Assembly: GCF_003340345.1 (NCBI RefSeq)
Contig: NZ_PPTQ01000013.1
Location: 24,937 to 88,936, forward strand
Direction: 5' to 3'
Source: Paraeggerthella hongkongensis
Lineage (GTDB): Bacteria > Actinomycetota > Coriobacteriia > Coriobacteriales > Eggerthellaceae
Length of the DNA stretch: 64,000 bases
The notes below the pieces were generated by a model, which saw only the letters and a program-made list of their open reading frames with translations, was not told where the DNA came from and searched no databases. Below are positions 44,646 to 53,414 of the stretch, one piece after another. Each line of letters begins with the position of its first letter. The stretch's first letter is position 1. Made by a program: the position numbers and the translations under genes.

Positions 44646-45881
44646 TTGAGCGCAACGTTTCAAGACCTCGGCTTGTCCGAGACCACGCTGGCAGCTGTTC
44701 GCAAGATGGGGTTCGCCACGCCCACCGAAGTGCAGGAGCAGGCCATACCCCTTGCCCTGGAAGGCCGCGACGTTGTGGCGGCGGCAACCACCGGCACCGG
44801 CAAGACCGCAGCGTTCGCGCTGCCCATGATCGAGCGCATCGGTCGCGCCAAGCGCCCCGGACGGCCGCGAGGGCTTGTGGTCAGCCCGACGCGCGAGCTC
44901 GCCCAGCAGATTGACGCCGCCTGCGTCGAGCTTGCGAAGGGATCGGGGCGACGCATGGTTACCGTCGTAGGGGGCGTTCCGTACAAAAAGCAGCTCGGCA
45001 AGCTCGAACGCGGCGTGGACGTTCTTGTGGCTACGCCGGGCAGGCTCCACGACCTTATGGAGCGCGGCGTCGTCAAGCTTGACGACGTGGAAGTACTCGT
45101 GCTCGACGAGGCCGATCGCATGCTCGACATGGGTTTTTGGCCGACCATGAAAAAGATCGTCGCCGCAACGCCAGCTCGCCGTCAAACGCTGCTCTTCTCG
45201 GCCACGCTCGACCGACGGATCATGGACAACGTCGCGCAAATGCTTCGCGATCCCGCGTTCGTGGAAATCGCCCACAAGGGCGAAACGGCAGAGACCATCG
45301 ATCAGTTCATCGTCCCCATCGGGCAGATGCAAAAGCCCGCATTGCTCCTTGCCCTGCTCGAAGAGCGCGGCAGCAAGCGCGTCATCGTGTTCACCGGAAC
45401 GAAAACGCGTGCGGAAATCTGCATGAACCAACTGGTCAGGGCTGGTTATCGCGCGGATTCCATACATTCCGACAAAACGCAGGCGCAGCGCAAGCGCGCG
45501 CTCGACGCATTCAGCAAGGGAACGGTCGACGTGCTCGTCGCCACCGACGTCCTGGCGCGCGGCATCGACGTGTCGAGCATCGCCTACGTGGTCAACTACG
45601 ACCTGCCCGAATCTCCCGAAGACTACGTGCACCGTATCGGGCGCACGGGACGCGCCAGCAAAACCGGTTGCGCGATCTCGTTCGTAAGCCCCGAAGCGAA
45701 GCCTGAGCTTTTGGAGATCGAGAAGCTGCTCGGCAAGAAGATTCCCGCAACCACGCTGGAAAGCTACGATAATTCGGAAGCGGTAACCGCACTTGAGAAT
45801 CGCTTCGTGCCCAAAACGGCAGCCCGAAGCGCAGCAGCGTTCTCGCGGTCCATGCGCACCCGAGGCCGCGGCTGGAGATAG
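44646..45881 (+). CDS. DEAD-box RNA helicase (second paralogue)
   Basis: 411 residues. Q-motif region ATPTEVQEQAIPLAL, motif I AATTGTGKTAAFALP, Ia SPTRELAQQI, II VLDEADRMLDMG, III LFSATLD, then RVIVFTGTKT, ATDVLARGIDVSS and HRIGRTGRASKTG. The C-terminal extension is short, unlike the 14286 paralogue. The start is taken as TTG 44646 because GGAG sits 7 nt upstream in the correct frame; an earlier GTG reading frame start has no such support. A TATCAT -10 lies near 44541. It converges on the P-type ATPase gene, 19 bp away. Confidence 0.9.
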   Translation: MSATFQDLGLSETTLAAVRKMGFATPTEVQEQAIPLALEGRDVVAAATTGTGKTAAFALPMIERIGRAKRPGRPRGLVVSPTRELAQQIDAACVELAKGSGRRMVTVVGGVPYKKQLGKLERGVDVLVATPGRLHDLMERGVVKLDDVEVLVLDEADRMLDMGFWPTMKKIVAATPARRQTLLFSATLDRRIMDNVAQMLRDPAFVEIAHKGETAETIDQFIVPIGQMQKPALLLALLEERGSKRVIVFTGTKTRAEICMNQLVRAGYRADSIHSDKTQAQRKRALDAFSKGTVDVLVATDVLARGIDVSSIAYVVNYDLPESPEDYVHRIGRTGRASKTGCAISFVSPEAKPELLEIEKLLGKKIPATTLESYDNSEAVTALENRFVPKTAARSAAAFSRSMRTRGRGWR

Positions 45882-45900
45882 CACATCGCCGCGAACGCGC

Positions 45901-48243
45901 TTACACCGTTTCCGCCAGGCGTTTCGCGTGCCACACGTCCATCGCGGCGTACAGCACGCGGAACAAAGCGGTGGCCGAAGCGGCGACGATCGCGAACAGC
46001 ACGGCCATCTCGAACGTGAACGGCTCGATCCCGAACAGGCCGGAAAACAACGTGGCACCCAGCGTCGTGCCGCCCACCACAACCGCCAACAGCGCGGCGC
46101 GCAACGGAGTGAACGGCACGGACAGCTTCACGATCAGCAGCATGCCCACCCAGGCGGTCAAGAGCACGCACAGGGTGGAAACCTGCGCGTAGCCGATGCG
46201 CAAAAGCCCGTACCCCGCAACGTTCGCAGCCAGAACCGAAAGCACCGCGCACACGGCGCTCGGCACCGACCGCACGATCACGTTCTCGAGGAAACGCCCT
46301 CTGATGCGGTCCTTGTTCGGCTCGAGCGCCAGCACGAACGACGGAATGCCGATAGTGAACGCGCTGATGAGCGTCATCTGGATGGGCTGGAACGGATACT
46401 GCCACGGCAATAAGATGAACAGCACCGCAAGCGTCATGGACAGCAGCGTTTTCACCAGGAACAGCGAAGCGGACCGCTGCAGGTTGTTGATGGAGCGTCG
46501 CCCCTCTGCCACCACCTTCGGCATGGCGGCGAAATCGTTGTCCACCAGCACCAGCTGCGCCACGTTGCGCGCAGCATCCGACCCGGCAGCCATAGCCACG
46601 CTGCAATCCGATTGCTTGAGCGCAAGCGTGTCGTTCACGCCGTCCCCGGTCATGGCCACAACGTGGCCGCGCTCCTGCAAGGCCAGCACGAACGCCTTTT
46701 TCTGTTCGGGTTTCACACGGCCGAACACGCTGTAGCGCTCGATGGCGGCAGCTATGGAGGCATCGTCGGTCAACGAAGCGGCGTCCACGTACTCGTCCGC
46801 ACGCGGAACGCCCACCTTGCGCGCGATGCCCGAAACCGTGCGCGGGTCATCGCCGGACAGCACTTTAAGATCGACGCCCTGCTCTTTGAAGTAGCCGATG
46901 GTCTGCGCCGCCGTCGCGCGAATTTGATCGTGGATGGCCACGAAGCCGATGGCAACGGGCGAACCGAGGATTGCCCCCTCGTCGTCAAAGCCGTCGACGC
47001 GCGCCAGCAAGAGGACGCGCGCATCGCCCGCAAGCGCATTCTGCTGCGCCTCCACCTGGGAAAACGCATCGCCTAAGACGAACTGGCCCGCGCCCATCAC
47101 GTACGAACGGCCGTCGGCGAACGTGGCTCCCGACCATTTCTTGTCGGAGGAAAACGGTATCGCACGCGTCGAGGCGTAGGACTTCACGGCAGATCCCGCG
47201 TAATGGTCCAGAATGGCCAACGCCGTATCGTTCGGATCTTCGTCGGCGCGCGCAAGGGAGGCAAACGCCGCATCCGCTTCGGCCTCGTCAGCCCCGGGGA
47301 CGCATTCTACGGCCACGACCTCCATCTTTCCCGTCGTGATAGTGCCCGTCTTGTCCAGGCACAGGGTGTCAACGCGGGCAAGCGTTTCGATGCAGTACAG
47401 CTGCTGAACCAGCACGCGGTTTTTGGACAGGCGCACGACCGCCACGGCCAAGACCGTGGAGGTGAGCAAGATAAGACCCTCGGGAATCATGCCCACCAGC
47501 GCCGACACGGTGGACAGAACAGCGCTGTTGAACTCGGTTCCCGACAGAAGATGCTCGCGCGCGAACAAGAGCGCGCCCAGCGGGAAGATGACGAAGCTCA
47601 CGAACTTGATAATGCCGTTCAGGCTGTTCATGATCTCGGAGTTCACGGCTTTCCGCCGCTTCGCCTCGGCGCTGATCTTCGCAGCGTAGTTCTCGGCCCC
47701 CACATGCACCACGCGCGCCCACGCAACGCCGGCGTTCACGAACGATCCGCTCATAAGCTCGTCGCCCACCGTCTTTTTGACGAGCTTGCTCTCGCCGGTC
47801 AGAAGGCTTTCGTTCGCATCGCACGCGCCCGACACCACCACGGCGTCGGCGGGAACCTGATCGCCGCGGCCCAGCTCTATGACGTCGTCGCGCACAAGCT
47901 GATCGAGGGGAAGCTCCACCCGAACGCCGTCGCGCAGCACCGTGGCTTTCGAACTGGCCACAATGGACAGGGCGTCGGTGGTCTTCTTCGAACGAACCTC
48001 CTGCACGATGCCGATCAAGGTGTTGCACACGATAACGCCCATGAACAGCATGTTCTTGTACGACCCGGTGATCAGCACGAACAACGCCAGCACCACGTTG
48101 ATGAGGTTGAACAGCGTGCAAACGTTTTCCACGACGATCTGCCTGACGGAGCGCGTCTTCACGCCGGCGTCAACGTTGACCGCCCCTTCGGCAACGCGGA
48201 GGGCCACGTCCTCTGCGGTCAGTCCAAGCCGCTCCTCGCTCAT
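45901..48243 (-). CDS. P-type cation-transporting ATPase (HAD-IC, MIPEGL group)
   Basis: 780 residues. P-type motifs: TGES in NESLLTGESKLVKK, the phosphorylated Asp in LCLDKTGTITTGKME, hinge MTGDGVNDTLALKQSD, and the membrane motif VGMIPEGLILLTS. Around ten helices, with six in the C-terminal part. The IPEGL motif places it near P2 (calcium/other cation) pumps; the ion is not certain. ATG 48243 is preceded by TAGGAGA at 9 nt. It begins 11 bp after the pentapeptide-repeat gene, so both are in one transcript. Confidence 0.88.
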   Translation of the reverse strand: MSEERLGLTAEDVALRVAEGAVNVDAGVKTRSVRQIVVENVCTLFNLINVVLALFVLITGSYKNMLFMGVIVCNTLIGIVQEVRSKKTTDALSIVASSKATVLRDGVRVELPLDQLVRDDVIELGRGDQVPADAVVVSGACDANESLLTGESKLVKKTVGDELMSGSFVNAGVAWARVVHVGAENYAAKISAEAKRRKAVNSEIMNSLNGIIKFVSFVIFPLGALLFAREHLLSGTEFNSAVLSTVSALVGMIPEGLILLTSTVLAVAVVRLSKNRVLVQQLYCIETLARVDTLCLDKTGTITTGKMEVVAVECVPGADEAEADAAFASLARADEDPNDTALAILDHYAGSAVKSYASTRAIPFSSDKKWSGATFADGRSYVMGAGQFVLGDAFSQVEAQQNALAGDARVLLLARVDGFDDEGAILGSPVAIGFVAIHDQIRATAAQTIGYFKEQGVDLKVLSGDDPRTVSGIARKVGVPRADEYVDAASLTDDASIAAAIERYSVFGRVKPEQKKAFVLALQERGHVVAMTGDGVNDTLALKQSDCSVAMAAGSDAARNVAQLVLVDNDFAAMPKVVAEGRRSINNLQRSASLFLVKTLLSMTLAVLFILLPWQYPFQPIQMTLISAFTIGIPSFVLALEPNKDRIRGRFLENVIVRSVPSAVCAVLSVLAANVAGYGLLRIGYAQVSTLCVLLTAWVGMLLIVKLSVPFTPLRAALLAVVVGGTTLGATLFSGLFGIEPFTFEMAVLFAIVAASATALFRVLYAAMDVWHAKRLAETV

Positions 48244-48254
48244 CCCGCTGTCTC

Positions 48255-48926
48255 CTAGCCTTTGACGTTCACGCCGAGGCGCCGGGCGATGCCCGCCGCC
48301 TGAAACAGGTCCATCGAGCATCCGCGCAGCTCGCTCATGGCGTCCGACAAAACGATGTCCGATAGCTGGCACGTCGAGAAGTCGACGCCGTCCAAGCTTG
48401 CCCGGAAAAAGCTCGTCCCCGCAAAGCGCGCATCATCGAACGAAACGCGCTTCTGACGCGCTTCGGAAAAATCGGATTGCGAGAAATCCGTCGAAACCGC
48501 AAGAAAATCCGCCAGTCGAGCCTTCGCGAACGACGCGTAAGCGAACGTGCAGTCGCGCAGCTCAACCCGCACGAGCACGGATTCCGACAGGTCGGCTCCA
48601 GTGAACTTGCACGAAGCAAACGTGCAGCGCGTGAAATTAGCCTCCGAAAACGAGCTGTTGGAAAAGTCGCAGTTCGAAAACGCCACGTCCGAAAACGTGG
48701 AGCGCGCGAAGTCGCACCCTATGCAGGAGCACCCTTCGACGCGCGATCCCGAAAGATCAAGCAACCCGAAATCTTCCCCGACCGAACCGTCCCCTGTTAC
48801 ACGCACGTGAGAAATCTGCAGATCGCCGTCTGCATCTTCAATCCACGAAGACAAGCTGGCAACGTCGACAAGCTCACCGGGGATACCGGGGTTGGCGGAA
48901 CGCAGGCGCTGCGCGGTTTCGGGCAT
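48255..48926 (-). CDS. Pentapeptide-repeat protein
   Basis: 223 residues. From about residue 55 to 200 it is built of A(D/N)FxxC-like pentapeptides, e.g. FSNCDFSNSSFSEANFTRC, which fold as a right-handed four-sided helix. Such proteins can mimic DNA and shield gyrase, or act as scaffolds. No quinolone-resistance gene context is present; it shares a transcript with the P-type ATPase, whose activity it might modulate (a guess). AAGGAG lies before ATG 48926. The gap 48927-49139 to the GNAT gene holds only a GC-rich hairpin region near 49030. Confidence 0.85.
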   Translation of the reverse strand: MPETAQRLRSANPGIPGELVDVASLSSWIEDADGDLQISHVRVTGDGSVGEDFGLLDLSGSRVEGCSCIGCDFARSTFSDVAFSNCDFSNSSFSEANFTRCTFASCKFTGADLSESVLVRVELRDCTFAYASFAKARLADFLAVSTDFSQSDFSEARQKRVSFDDARFAGTSFFRASLDGVDFSTCQLSDIVLSDAMSELRGCSMDLFQAAGIARRLGVNVKG

Positions 48927-49139
48927 ACAGTCTCCTTCCGATCACGTTCATTCTACCTGACGCCCGCAGCGGCTCCGCTCATGCAACCCGAAAGCACAAG
49001 ACGAAAAGGAAGCGGACCGCCGCCGGCCGCCGCCGGGCTGAGCCCGGCGTGGACGAGATGCCGCCCTCCCGTCCGCCCCGCCCGCTCAAGACGGCACCCC
49101 AACCGGTGAACGATCGCGGCAGACGGCTCTCGGCAACGC

Positions 49140-49592
49140 TTAGTCGAGGCTCATGCGAAGCAGCGGGAACGGGCGACCCGCATCGTCTACGGCAGAGCGC
49201 TCGGACACCGTGAAACCCTCGTGCCGGTAGAAGCCGACGGCCTGGGGATTCTGCTCGTTCACGTCGAGCCGCGTCGCTCCGTGCAGCTCGACCGCGCGCG
49301 CAAGAAGCACCTTTCCCACACCGCGGCCGCGCGCCGGGGGCGCCACGAACAGCATCTCCAGCTTGCCGCCCTGCACACCCGAGAAGCCGCACGGCTCACC
49401 GTCCAAGCAGGCGACTTCAAGAACCTCCACTCCCGCAAGCCCTGAACGCACTTCGGGGCGAAGGGCTACAACGTCTTCCTCCGTCAGGAAGTCGTGCGTC
49501 GCACGAACCGAAGCCTCCCATATCGACGCAAGCGCGGAAATCACGTCGTCCGATCGCTCTTCCGGCACTGCTATGCTCAGTCGCTCATCCAT
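49140..49592 (-). CDS. GNAT-family N-acetyltransferase
   Basis: 150 residues. Acetyl-CoA motif A is KLEMLFVAPPARGRGVGKVLL and the following LHGATRLDVNEQNPQAVGFY is typical of YjaB/ElaA-type GNATs. It should transfer acetyl from acetyl-CoA to an amine; the substrate is unknown. A TAGAAT -10 lies 24-30 nt upstream of ATG 49592 on the minus strand (complement of 49615-49620), with GAAAGGG as ribosome site, so it has its own promoter. Confidence 0.85.
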   Translation of the reverse strand: MDERLSIAVPEERSDDVISALASIWEASVRATHDFLTEEDVVALRPEVRSGLAGVEVLEVACLDGEPCGFSGVQGGKLEMLFVAPPARGRGVGKVLLARAVELHGATRLDVNEQNPQAVGFYRHEGFTVSERSAVDDAGRPFPLLRMSLD

Positions 49593-49663
49593 AGAAACCC
49601 TTTCTCGCACCGCGCATTCTACCCGAATCCGCAAAAAGCGTGCGGCGGTCCGCCGCGAACACC

Positions 49664-50023
49664 TCAAGCTCCCCAGACGTCCCAGGCATCCGTCCCGCAC
49701 GCGCATCCATCTTCCTCGCGCGCAGAAGACGCCTCTTCCGGCACGATCTCCTCCACGAACCAGCGAGGCCCCTCGAAAAACAGGCAGGTGGTTCGTGAGC
49801 CGATGCGCACGATGAAACGTGTGCCCATGCCGCCCACTTTGAGGGACGCGGCTTGACGCACGTCCAGCACGCGATCGATCGCGAACACGCGCCCGTCGTC
49901 CCACGCGATGGTCAAAGGAACCAGCTTGCCGTCCTCAAAATGACGGGCGACCACTTCCACGTAGCGTTTTCGCCTGCCGCGCCCATCGCGCGGCGGCGCC
50001 TTCCGCATTGTCGTCTGCATCAT
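49664..50023 (-). CDS. Small protein following dinB, DUF6504-like
   Basis: 119 residues. Basic N-terminus (RKAPPRDGRGRRKRYVEVVARH), then PLTIAWDDGRVFAIDRVLDV and TTCLFFEGPRWFVEEI, a layout like the small DUF6504 proteins that often sit beside Y-family polymerase genes in actinobacteria. The C-terminal segment has two close cysteines (DGCACGTD). It starts 8 bp after dinB and is co-transcribed with it; two ATG codons in tandem (50023, 50020). The role is unknown; an accessory to DinB is a reasonable guess. Confidence 0.6.
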   Translation of the reverse strand: MMQTTMRKAPPRDGRGRRKRYVEVVARHFEDGKLVPLTIAWDDGRVFAIDRVLDVRQAASLKVGGMGTRFIVRIGSRTTCLFFEGPRWFVEEIVPEEASSAREEDGCACGTDAWDVWGA

Positions 50024-50031
50024 GACGTTCT

Positions 50032-51300
50032 CTAACGATGCAGTACGCCGACGGGATGCACGGTGTTCTCGTCTTTGATGTCGGTGCCGGCAAGCGTCTC
50101 GTCGGCCAACTCCGCCCCGCGCACAACGCACGTGTTGCCGTAGCGACGCCGCAAGTCGTCAATCGCGAAATCAAGATCCTCCAGATGCGCACGCCCGTCG
50201 TCGACGAACGAGAGCTGCACGGGCTCGCGCATCGACGAGAGGTCGGAGGCGCGCACATGCAGCGCGCGCACCGGATGCCCTTCATCGAGCGTTTCGTTGG
50301 CTCGCAGCAGTCCCCAGGCCGCCTGCGCGATCTCGAGCGTGGCCGCCGTGGGACGGCGCAGCTTCGCCTGCCGCCCGTAACCGGACAGATCAAGGCCGCT
50401 GCGAACGCCGATGCTCACCGTTCTCGCGCGCACGCCGTCTTCGCGCAAACGTTGCGCCACCGACTCCGACAGCAGCCAGATGAGAGCCTTCGCATCCCGC
50501 TCGCATACGATATCGTGCGGCGCGGTCAGCCCGTTGCCGTAGCTCTTGACCGTGCGATCGACGTCGCGCCGGTCCGGATCGTACGGCTTGACGGGAGTAT
50601 CGTCCTCACCGCGCGCGTACGTGCGCAGCATGAACCCGATCTTGCCGAACCGCCGCTGCAAATAAGCATCGGACGCGTGGGCCAAGTCCCCTATGGTGAG
50701 GATGCCCGAACCGTGCAGCTTGCGCTCGGTTGCCGGCCCCACGTACAAAAGCGAGCGAACGGGCGCCGTCCACACCACGTCACGGTAGTTCGCGCGGTCG
50801 ATAACGGTGATCGCATCGGGCTTTCTGTAATCGCTGCCGAATTTCGCGAACACTTTGTTCCAGCTCACCCCAATCGACACCGTCACGCCCAGCTCCTCTT
50901 TCATACGGCTGCCGATCTCCCGGGCGACCTCGTACGCATCCCATCCGCGCCGTCGCATCGAACCGGTGATATCGAGCCAGCTTTCATCTAAGCCGAACGG
51001 TTCGACCAAGTCGGTGTACTGATTGTACACGGCGCGCGCCATTTCCGAATATGCTCGATACAGCTCGTAGCGCGGAGGAAGCACGACGAGGTCCGGGCAT
51101 TTCTTGCGCGCCTGCCACAACGTCTCGGCCGTCCTGATGCCGTACGCCTTCGCCTCTTCGCTCTTCGTGAGCACGATGCCGTGCCGCAATTCCTCCTTGC
51201 CCGCAACCACCACGGGCCTGCCGCGCAGCTCGGGCCGCTGCGCCTGCTCCACGCTGGCGTAGAAGGAATTCATGTCGCTGTGCAGAATAATGCGCTCCAA
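50032..51300 (-). CDS. dinB: DNA polymerase IV (DinB), Y-family translesion polymerase
   Basis: 422 residues. The catalytic block ILHSDMNSFYASVEQ opens the protein, with the second metal-site group GLDESWLDITGS, then VSIGVSWNKVFAKFGSDYRKP, a helix-hairpin-helix region and the little finger. It copies damaged templates without proofreading. The first catalytic Asp must be included, so the start has to lie before it; TTG 51300 does, with AAGGGGG 12 nt upstream. A LexA box overlaps the promoter (51349-51362), and a -10 TATAAT (complement of 51343-51348) is beside it, so induction by DNA damage is expected. Confidence 0.92.
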   Translation of the reverse strand: MERIILHSDMNSFYASVEQAQRPELRGRPVVVAGKEELRHGIVLTKSEEAKAYGIRTAETLWQARKKCPDLVVLPPRYELYRAYSEMARAVYNQYTDLVEPFGLDESWLDITGSMRRRGWDAYEVAREIGSRMKEELGVTVSIGVSWNKVFAKFGSDYRKPDAITVIDRANYRDVVWTAPVRSLLYVGPATERKLHGSGILTIGDLAHASDAYLQRRFGKIGFMLRTYARGEDDTPVKPYDPDRRDVDRTVKSYGNGLTAPHDIVCERDAKALIWLLSESVAQRLREDGVRARTVSIGVRSGLDLSGYGRQAKLRRPTAATLEIAQAAWGLLRANETLDEGHPVRALHVRASDLSSMREPVQLSFVDDGRAHLEDLDFAIDDLRRRYGNTCVVRGAELADETLAGTDIKDENTVHPVGVLHR

Positions 51301-51317
51301 TGGTTCTCGACGCCCCC

Positions 51318-51368
51318 TTGACTCTTTTGCACCTCTCGTCGTATTATACGAACTAATGTTCGCATAAT
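51318..51368. promoter_or_regulatory. LexA (SOS) box in the divergent dinB / damage-operon promoter
   Basis: CGAACTAATGTTCG at 51349-51362 matches the Gram-positive SOS consensus CGAACRNRYGTTYG in 13 of 14 positions. On the plus strand TTGACT (51318-51323), 18-nt spacer and TATTAT (51342-51347) place the box at the transcription start of the operon at 51547. On the minus strand TATAAT (complement of 51343-51348) places it just upstream of the dinB -10. One repressor could silence both directions. Confidence 0.8.
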
Positions 51369-51546
51369 AGGCTTCAAAAGTCAATCGAACAAAGCGTGAA
51401 AATCCCTCGGAAGGCAGCCGACTCCGAGACCGCGCCCGTTCGACGGAAATCGAAACCAGCATGTCGGCATCGTCGTTGATCGCCAGCCGCGCAAAGCCTA
51501 GGAGCCGCCGCCCCGCCCGCTTCGCGCACCGAAAGAAAGGGAGCTT

Positions 51547-52161
51547 ATGAAACGTCTTTTCTTGTCCTCCTCGTTCGAGGACGTTGCGCACATCTTCGAT
51601 GACTTCGCGGCCGAAGACCTGCAAGGCAAGCGCGTCGCGTTCATCCCCACGGCAGCGCTGCACGAAAGCGTCGATTTCTACGTAGAGGCAGGAAGGGCGG
51701 CCCTGGCGAAGCGCGGCCTCGTCATCAGCGAGCTGGAGCTTTCAACGGCTACCGCTTCGGAAGCGGCGGCTGCGCTCGAAAACAGCGATTGCATCTACGT
51801 TTCGGGAGGAAACGCGTTTTTCCTGCTTCAGGAGATGCGGCGAACCGGAGCCGACAAGATGATAGCCGCACAGATAGAGTCAGGCAAACTCTACATCGGG
51901 GAATCGGCAGGGTCGATGATCCTATCGCCGCATATCGAGTACGCCCAAGCTATGGACAACCGCGAAGAGGCGCCCGATCTACCCGACTTCGAAGCGTTGA
52001 ACGTCATCGACTTCTATCCCTTGCCCCATTACGCAAGCGCGCCGTTCGAGACGGCGACCGAAAGCATCGTCGCTTCGTACGGAACAAGCCTTGCGCTCAT
52101 GCCCATCGGCAACGCTCAAGCCGTCACCGTGTACGGCGACGTGGCCACTATGAGAGAATAG
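51547..52161 (+). CDS. Peptidase E-like (S51) / type 1 glutamine amidotransferase-fold protein
   Basis: 204 residues. MKRLFLSSSFEDVAHIF, VAFIPTAALHESVDFYV, IYVSGGNAFFLLQEMR and the nucleophile Ser in YIGESAGSMILSP, then a His in LPHYA, form the S51 dipeptidase pattern. Classic PepE cleaves Asp-X dipeptides, but many S51-like proteins are uncharacterised. AAAGGGAG precedes ATG 51547. It is the first gene of the operon behind the LexA box; a leader of ~190 nt separates promoter and gene. Its place ahead of DNA repair genes is unexpected. Confidence 0.85.
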   Translation: MKRLFLSSSFEDVAHIFDDFAAEDLQGKRVAFIPTAALHESVDFYVEAGRAALAKRGLVISELELSTATASEAAAALENSDCIYVSGGNAFFLLQEMRRTGADKMIAAQIESGKLYIGESAGSMILSPHIEYAQAMDNREEAPDLPDFEALNVIDFYPLPHYASAPFETATESIVASYGTSLALMPIGNAQAVTVYGDVATMRE

Positions 52162-52211
52162 ACCCCGCCGAACACCGTTTCAGCGCACGGCCACCGAAGG
52201 AGGACGGAGCC

Positions 52212-53414
52212 ATCGACGCCATCGACAACGCGCGCGTACGATCGTACCGACTGCGCGCCCATCACCTGGATCGGAAAGTTTCCATCGATCAGCTGCTGCA
52301 AGCTGCCGGAGCCTGCGGGCTGCAGAACACGCCGCCCGGAGCGTGGGAAACCGCGCTGTTCAACCGCGTAGAAGGGTGCACCCTGACCCACCTGCGCGAG
52401 CAGCTGTACGAGCGGAAAACCCTGGTACAGGCATGGAGCTTTCGCGGGGCGCCCGTCGTGTTCCCCGCAGGCGAACGCGACGCGTTCCTAACAGCGCTCG
52501 TCGCCCAGCCCGACGAGGAGCCTTGGATCTACACGCGCGGCGCATCGGGCGCGCTCGATCATGTGGGCATGTCGTTCGGCGATCTGCTGCCTCTGGTGGA
52601 AAAGGCCGCGAAACTGCTCGACGACCGAACGATCGAAGGCAAAGACTCCCTCGACCGCGCAATTGCGGACGCGATCGAGGCCGACCTGCCGCAAGGCGCG
52701 CTCGGTCCATGGCGCGATCCGTCCATGTACGGCAATCCCGACAAGCAGACCGTCGGTCAGGCCGCCGTTTCGTTTCTGCTGCGCCCATGCTCGTTCAAAT
52801 CGCTCGTCGTCTTCGGCAGACGCGAAGGGTCCATCCCTTCGTTCTCATCGTACCGAGCATGGACGGGGCGGCGGGATGCGCCCGCACCCTCCCCCGCTGC
52901 AGGGAAGCAGCTTGCTCGGAAGTTCCTCCATTGCTACGGACCGACCACGCTCGACTCCTTCGCCGCGTGGCTCGGCAGCTCCAAGGCTCAAGCCAAACGG
53001 CTCTGGTCGTCCATCGAAGACGAGCTTTGCGCCGTATCCGTTGACGGAAAGAAGCGTTTCGTCCACGCTCTCGATATCGACAACCTGCGACAAGCCGAAC
53101 GACCCGCCGCACGCCTGTTGTTGCTAGGGGCGCATGATCCCTATCTTGACCTGCGAGATCGCGAAATCATCCTGCCCGATCCCCAGCGACGAAGGCTCGC
53201 ATGGAAAACCGTGGGCAATCCAGGCGTCGTGCTCGACGAGGGCCGCATCATCGGGGCATGGAACGCAAGGACGGCAAAGAGCTCCCTTGACGTCTCGATA
53301 CGCCTATGGGAACCCCTCGAGCCCGCAAGGCAGGCTCAGCCCGAACAGCTTGCCGAAGAGTATGCCGCGTTTCGCCAACTCGCCCTAAAAACCTGCACCG
53401 TGGAAAGCGAATGA
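52212..53414 (+). CDS. AlkZ-like winged-helix protein (HTH_42), apparent ATC start
   Basis: 400 residues. It has the layout of the AlkZ/YcaQ family: an N-terminal winged helix (HHLDRKVSIDQLLQAAG), GLQNTPPGAWETALFNRV where active glycosylases have QxQ or QxD, and a C-terminal part with LLLGAHDPYLDLRDRE and VVLDEGRIIGAW. AlkZ enzymes unhook interstrand crosslinks by base excision. Here the second catalytic position is Thr (QNT), so chemistry may differ. No ATG, GTG or TTG is suitably placed; AAGGAGG lies 8 nt before ATC 52212, the probable start. The stop overlaps the UvrA-like ATG (ATGA). Confidence 0.8.
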   Translation: MDAIDNARVRSYRLRAHHLDRKVSIDQLLQAAGACGLQNTPPGAWETALFNRVEGCTLTHLREQLYERKTLVQAWSFRGAPVVFPAGERDAFLTALVAQPDEEPWIYTRGASGALDHVGMSFGDLLPLVEKAAKLLDDRTIEGKDSLDRAIADAIEADLPQGALGPWRDPSMYGNPDKQTVGQAAVSFLLRPCSFKSLVVFGRREGSIPSFSSYRAWTGRRDAPAPSPAAGKQLARKFLHCYGPTTLDSFAAWLGSSKAQAKRLWSSIEDELCAVSVDGKKRFVHALDIDNLRQAERPAARLLLLGAHDPYLDLRDREIILPDPQRRRLAWKTVGNPGVVLDEGRIIGAWNARTAKSSLDVSIRLWEPLEPARQAQPEQLAEEYAAFRQLALKTCTVESE

